Positions 61,068-64,000 of a DNA stretch of 64,000 nucleotides are shown here, piece by piece. Source of the stretch: Alphaproteobacteria bacterium PA2 (lineage in GTDB: Bacteria > Pseudomonadota > Alphaproteobacteria > Caulobacterales > Caulobacteraceae); the NCBI GenBank assembly GCA_002256425.1, contig NKIZ01000001.1:248001-312000 (forward strand), in the 5' to 3' direction. The notes beneath the pieces are model-generated. The model was not told the origin of the DNA, ran no database searches, and worked only from the letters and a program-made list of their open reading frames with translations. Numbering within the stretch: the stretch's first letter is position 1; the number at the start of each line of letters is the position of its first letter. Position numbers and translations under genes: made by a program.

Positions 61068-62570
61068 ATGGACAAGACCCAGATTGTGGCCAATCGCGTG
61101 GGCGCCGAGGAACTGGCGGCCCTCAGTCACGAATTCAGGACCCCCCTGAATGGCGTCCTGGGCATGGCCCGCCTGCTGGAAGGCACGGGGCTAACCGGCG
61201 AGCAGAAGACCTATGTGACCGCCCTCCGGGACTCCGGCGAGCACCTCCTGGCCCTGGTCAATGACTTGCTGGACTTCGCCAAGCTGGGCGCCTCCAAGGT
61301 CGAGCTGCATCCCACCCGTTTCGAGGTCGAGGACCTGCTTCGGGCCGTGACGGAATTGCTGGCGCCGAGGGCCCAGGAAAAGGGCCTCGACATAGCCTGG
61401 GCGGCGCCGGAGGGAATCGGAGCCATACTGGCCGACGAGGGACGGCTACGGCAGATCCTGCTGAACTTCGCCGGAAACGCCATCAAGTTCGCCAGGGCTG
61501 GCGGCGTCCTGATCTCGGTCAGCCTCGAAGGGCCAGAGACCCTCAGATTCAGCATTATCGACACCGGTCCAGGGGTTCCCCAGGCCGACCGGGCCCGGAT
61601 TTTCGAGGCCTTCACCCAGTCCAACCCCAATTATGACGGCGTCCAGCTGGGCGGCGCGGGGCTTGGTCTGGCCATTGCCCGCACCCTGGCGGACGTCATG
61701 GGCGGCGAAGTCGGAGTCGGCGACGCCCCGGGCGGCGGGGCTGAATTCTGGTTCTCCGGCCGGTTCCAGAGATGGGAAGGGTTGGCGGACTCCTCCCTCG
61801 CCGGCAGGATTGTCGGCGTGGTTTCGGACAATCCCATCGTCCTAGAAGCCGCAGTCCGCCAGATCAGGGCCTGCAGCGGCCAGGCCCTCACCGCCGCCAG
61901 GCCTGAGGACCTGGATCCTGCAGCCCAGGTCCTGCTCATCGATCACAGCCTTGAACCCCAGGGCCCCCCGGACAAGCGCCCGGCCCTGATCCTCCTGCCG
62001 CCGGAAGGCCGGGGGCGGATTGACGACTATCGCGGGGCGGGCTTCGCCGGCTATCTGATCAAGCCCCTCCGTCGCGCCTCCCTTGCCGAGCGGGTCCTGG
62101 CCGCCCTTGGGGCCGATCCCCGCCGGGGCGCCGCCGTCGTCGAGGACGAGCGCGTGGCCGCCGCGGTCGCCCAGGGAACCCGGGTCCTGCTGGTGGAGGA
62201 CAACGCCATCAACGCCCTGCTGGCCCGAACCCTTCTGACCCGCGAAGGCTGTCTGGTGGACGTGGCGGGCGGTGGACAGGAGGCCCTGGCCGCCCTGGCC
62301 GTGGGCGCCTATGACCTGGTGCTCATGGACATGCGCATGCCCGATCTGTCGGGGGTCGAGACGACCCGCCGGCTCCGGGACGGCGGAGACCGGACCCCGA
62401 TTGTCGCCCTGACGGCCAACGCCTTCGAGGATGATCGGCGTGCCTGCCTTGAAGTCGGGATGAATGACTTCCTGGTCAAACCCCTGGCGGCCGACGCCCT
62501 GCGGCGGGTCCTGACCCAGCTGGTCCGAGGCGGCTGGACGGAGGCCCCGGCGCGGGCCAAGCTGCCCTGA
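61068..62570 (+). CDS. Soluble hybrid histidine kinase (HisKA-HATPase-REC-REC)
   Basis: 500 residues with no transmembrane segment, so cytoplasmic. H-box ALSHEFRTPLNGVLGMARL (His about 20), catalytic domain with NAIKFA, DTGPGVP and GGAGLGLAIAR. Then a divergent receiver-like domain (about 245-345: VVSDNPIVLEAAV, LLIDHSL, YLIKPLRR) and a canonical receiver (about 370-490) with VEDNAIN, the Asp in LVLMDMRMPDLSG and the Lys in FLVKPLAA. A phosphorelay with a separate HPt is likely. No pathway is assigned. Confidence 0.92.
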   Translation: MDKTQIVANRVGAEELAALSHEFRTPLNGVLGMARLLEGTGLTGEQKTYVTALRDSGEHLLALVNDLLDFAKLGASKVELHPTRFEVEDLLRAVTELLAPRAQEKGLDIAWAAPEGIGAILADEGRLRQILLNFAGNAIKFARAGGVLISVSLEGPETLRFSIIDTGPGVPQADRARIFEAFTQSNPNYDGVQLGGAGLGLAIARTLADVMGGEVGVGDAPGGGAEFWFSGRFQRWEGLADSSLAGRIVGVVSDNPIVLEAAVRQIRACSGQALTAARPEDLDPAAQVLLIDHSLEPQGPPDKRPALILLPPEGRGRIDDYRGAGFAGYLIKPLRRASLAERVLAALGADPRRGAAVVEDERVAAAVAQGTRVLLVEDNAINALLARTLLTREGCLVDVAGGGQEALAALAVGAYDLVLMDMRMPDLSGVETTRRLRDGGDRTPIVALTANAFEDDRRACLEVGMNDFLVKPLAADALRRVLTQLVRGGWTEAPARAKLP

Positions 62571-62619
62571 GGCCAAGGGGTGAGCTTTTCCTGGCCAGGT
62601 TCAGCCAAGGAGTCGCCGA

Positions 62620-64000
62620 ATGAGCCCACTGCCAGACGATCAGCCAAAGCGGAGTATTGGCAAGGCTCTGGCAGCCTATGGTGAGCGGCAATCCCTGGTG
62701 ATGCTGGCCCTGGGCTTTGCTTCGGGCCTGCCAAACCTGCTGATCTTTGACACCCTCTCGGCCTGGCTCCGGGATGCAGGCCTGTCGCTGGAAGTGATCG
62801 CCTTCTTCGGCCTGGCGACCCTGGCCTACTCCTTGAAGTTCCTGTGGGCGCCCTTGGTGGACCGCACGGTGATTCCAGTCCTCACCGCGCGGCTTGGGCA
62901 TCGCCGCTCCTGGATGATTGTTTGCCAGGTCCTGATCATGTTGGGCCTGTGGCTGGTTGCGGGTTCCAATCCCGTCGGCGGGCTCGGCTGGATGGCGCTC
63001 CTTGCCGTGCTGGTAGGTTTTGTGTCGGCCACCCAGGACATCGTTATTGATGCCTGGCGGATCGAGGCGGCGGTCATCGAAAAACAGGGGGTCCTGGCGG
63101 CGGCCTATCAGTGGGGCTATCGCATCGCCATGATCGTGGCAGGTGTTGTGCCGCTGGCTCTTTCAGAATCCCTCGGTTGGAACACCTCCTATGCGCTGAT
63201 GTCGATCCTGATGGTGATCGGGGTCCTTGGGGTGCTGGGGGCTCCACGGGAGGCTCAGCGTGTGATCCGGGCTATCCCCACCGATGGGATCGAGGCCGCC
63301 CCAGGGCGTGACCTCCTGGAGTGGCTGTTGAGAGGATTGATGTTCGTCGCCGGGGCGCTGGTGCTGGGCTCAGGGTTGGCGGGAAATGCCGCCATACTGG
63401 CCGCAGGTATTGCGCCGATCGCCGGGCCTGATGCGGCGACTGGCCTGACCGAGGCCTGGGCCGCAAAATCGACGGGCGTTTTCCTACAGCTGGCCGGAGT
63501 TCTGGCAGGCGGTGCAGTCATCGTCCTGGCGGCCATGCCCTTGCCAAACAGGAAGACCTTGCCAGGGCGCTATCTGGGCGTCGCGCTTGGGGAGCCCTTG
63601 GCAAACTTCTTCGGGCGGTATGGGCGCTCGGCAGGACTGATCCTGGCGCTGATCTGCCTCTATCGGCTGAGTGATTTTGTGCTCAACATCATGAACCCCT
63701 TCTATCTGGATCTCGGTTTCCAGAAGCTGCAGATCGCAGAGGTGCGTAAGGTTCTTGGGGTGATCATGTCGATCGCCGGGGTCGGGCTGGCCGGCTTTTG
63801 CATCGCCCGGTTTGGATTGATGCGCTCGCTCATCATCGGGGCGTTTGCCGGATCGCTCAGCAATCTGGTCTTTGGCTGGTTGGCGGCTGTTGGGCCGCAA
63901 TTATGGGCGCTGGGCGTGGCTATCAGTGTCGACAATATCGCCTCGGGATTCGCGGGCACCTGCCTGATTGCCTATATGTCCAGCCTGACAGCGGAGGGCT
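62620..64000 (+). CDS. ampG: AmpG-like MFS permease (3' truncated by window end)
   Basis: The frame is open to the last base; about 460 residues are present. The N-terminus is MSPLPDDQPKRSIGKALA and the first helices contain LALGFASGLPNLLIFDTLSA and LKFLWAPLVDRTVIP, typical for AmpG muropeptide transporters; GFVSATQDIVIDAWRIEA is also characteristic. At least ten transmembrane segments can be counted. AAGGAG six bases before the ATG supports this start. AmpG imports anhydromuropeptides for cell-wall recycling. Confidence 0.87.
   Translation, partial: MSPLPDDQPKRSIGKALAAYGERQSLVMLALGFASGLPNLLIFDTLSAWLRDAGLSLEVIAFFGLATLAYSLKFLWAPLVDRTVIPVLTARLGHRRSWMIVCQVLIMLGLWLVAGSNPVGGLGWMALLAVLVGFVSATQDIVIDAWRIEAAVIEKQGVLAAAYQWGYRIAMIVAGVVPLALSESLGWNTSYALMSILMVIGVLGVLGAPREAQRVIRAIPTDGIEAAPGRDLLEWLLRGLMFVAGALVLGSGLAGNAAILAAGIAPIAGPDAATGLTEAWAAKSTGVFLQLAGVLAGGAVIVLAAMPLPNRKTLPGRYLGVALGEPLANFFGRYGRSAGLILALICLYRLSDFVLNIMNPFYLDLGFQKLQIAEVRKVLGVIMSIAGVGLAGFCIARFGLMRSLIIGAFAGSLSNLVFGWLAAVGPQLWALGVAISVDNIASGFAGTCLIAYMSSLTAEG

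Overview
The window is 64 kb of high-GC chromosomal DNA from an alphaproteobacterium, most likely of the order Caulobacterales (Caulobacter/Phenylobacterium type). The assignment rests on the gene set: chromosomal parA-parB, an NtrZ-type periplasmic protein, the DUF3576 lipoprotein-leuS-lptE-holA block, FlmA/FlmB-type flagellin sugar genes, and hemC-hemD followed by a mitofilin-like gene and hemY. The identification comes from protein family recognition by eye, not from a database search.

Region 1 (1-35,000) is core housekeeping. It runs: parA (truncated by the window start), parB, a small lipoprotein and lolA; a candidate small RNA with its own promoter and terminator (about 2.76-2.91 kb); a PLP decarboxylase, a hydrolase, an acetyltransferase, xthA and a YCII-like protein; an OmpR-type regulator and an L,D-transpeptidase; a yggS-type gene, a ThiE-like gene and ntrZ; DUF3576, leuS, lptE and holA; a membrane hybrid histidine kinase; ftsK; an Rsm22-type methyltransferase; acs; a creatininase-family gene; Rieske and YciI proteins; tsaD-gpsA; hemC-hemD-mitofilin-like-hemY; tRNA-Thr; a DUF6481 protein; a sirtuin; cheW; amtB; and yggT-yggU. 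yggU has no ordinary start codon and appears to start at a CTG that overlaps the yggT stop.

Region 2 (35,128-45,111) is an integrated genetic element of about 9.9 kb in the 3' end of a tRNA-Ala(CGC) gene. It is bounded by a perfect 42-bp direct repeat and carries a tyrosine integrase next to the right repeat. Inside are a divergently transcribed regulator with paired operator dyads, an AlpA-like regulator, a split primase and a Toprim/DUF927-like helicase, several unrecognised proteins (notably one of 380 aa and an AT-rich two-helix membrane protein), and no capsid, tail or conjugation genes. Two clusters of six copies each of a 9-mer (CTGGGAACC and close variants) flank the gene cargo. The element looks like a phage satellite or plasmid-like integrative element, and I consider it the most interesting part of the window.

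Region 3 (45,193-64,000) returns to chromosomal genes: a cytochrome c / cytochrome c' pair; an acyl-CoA catabolic cluster (two acyl-CoA dehydrogenases, an AMP-forming ligase, an HD-domain protein, an SDR oxidoreductase and a CaiB-type CoA transferase); a tyrosine phosphatase; a repeat-bearing lipoprotein; a HAD hydrolase with pterin dehydratase; flmA-flmB; a comM-type ATPase; a soluble hybrid histidine kinase; and an AmpG-like permease cut by the window end. Three kinds of dispersed intergenic inverted repeat occur in the chromosomal parts.
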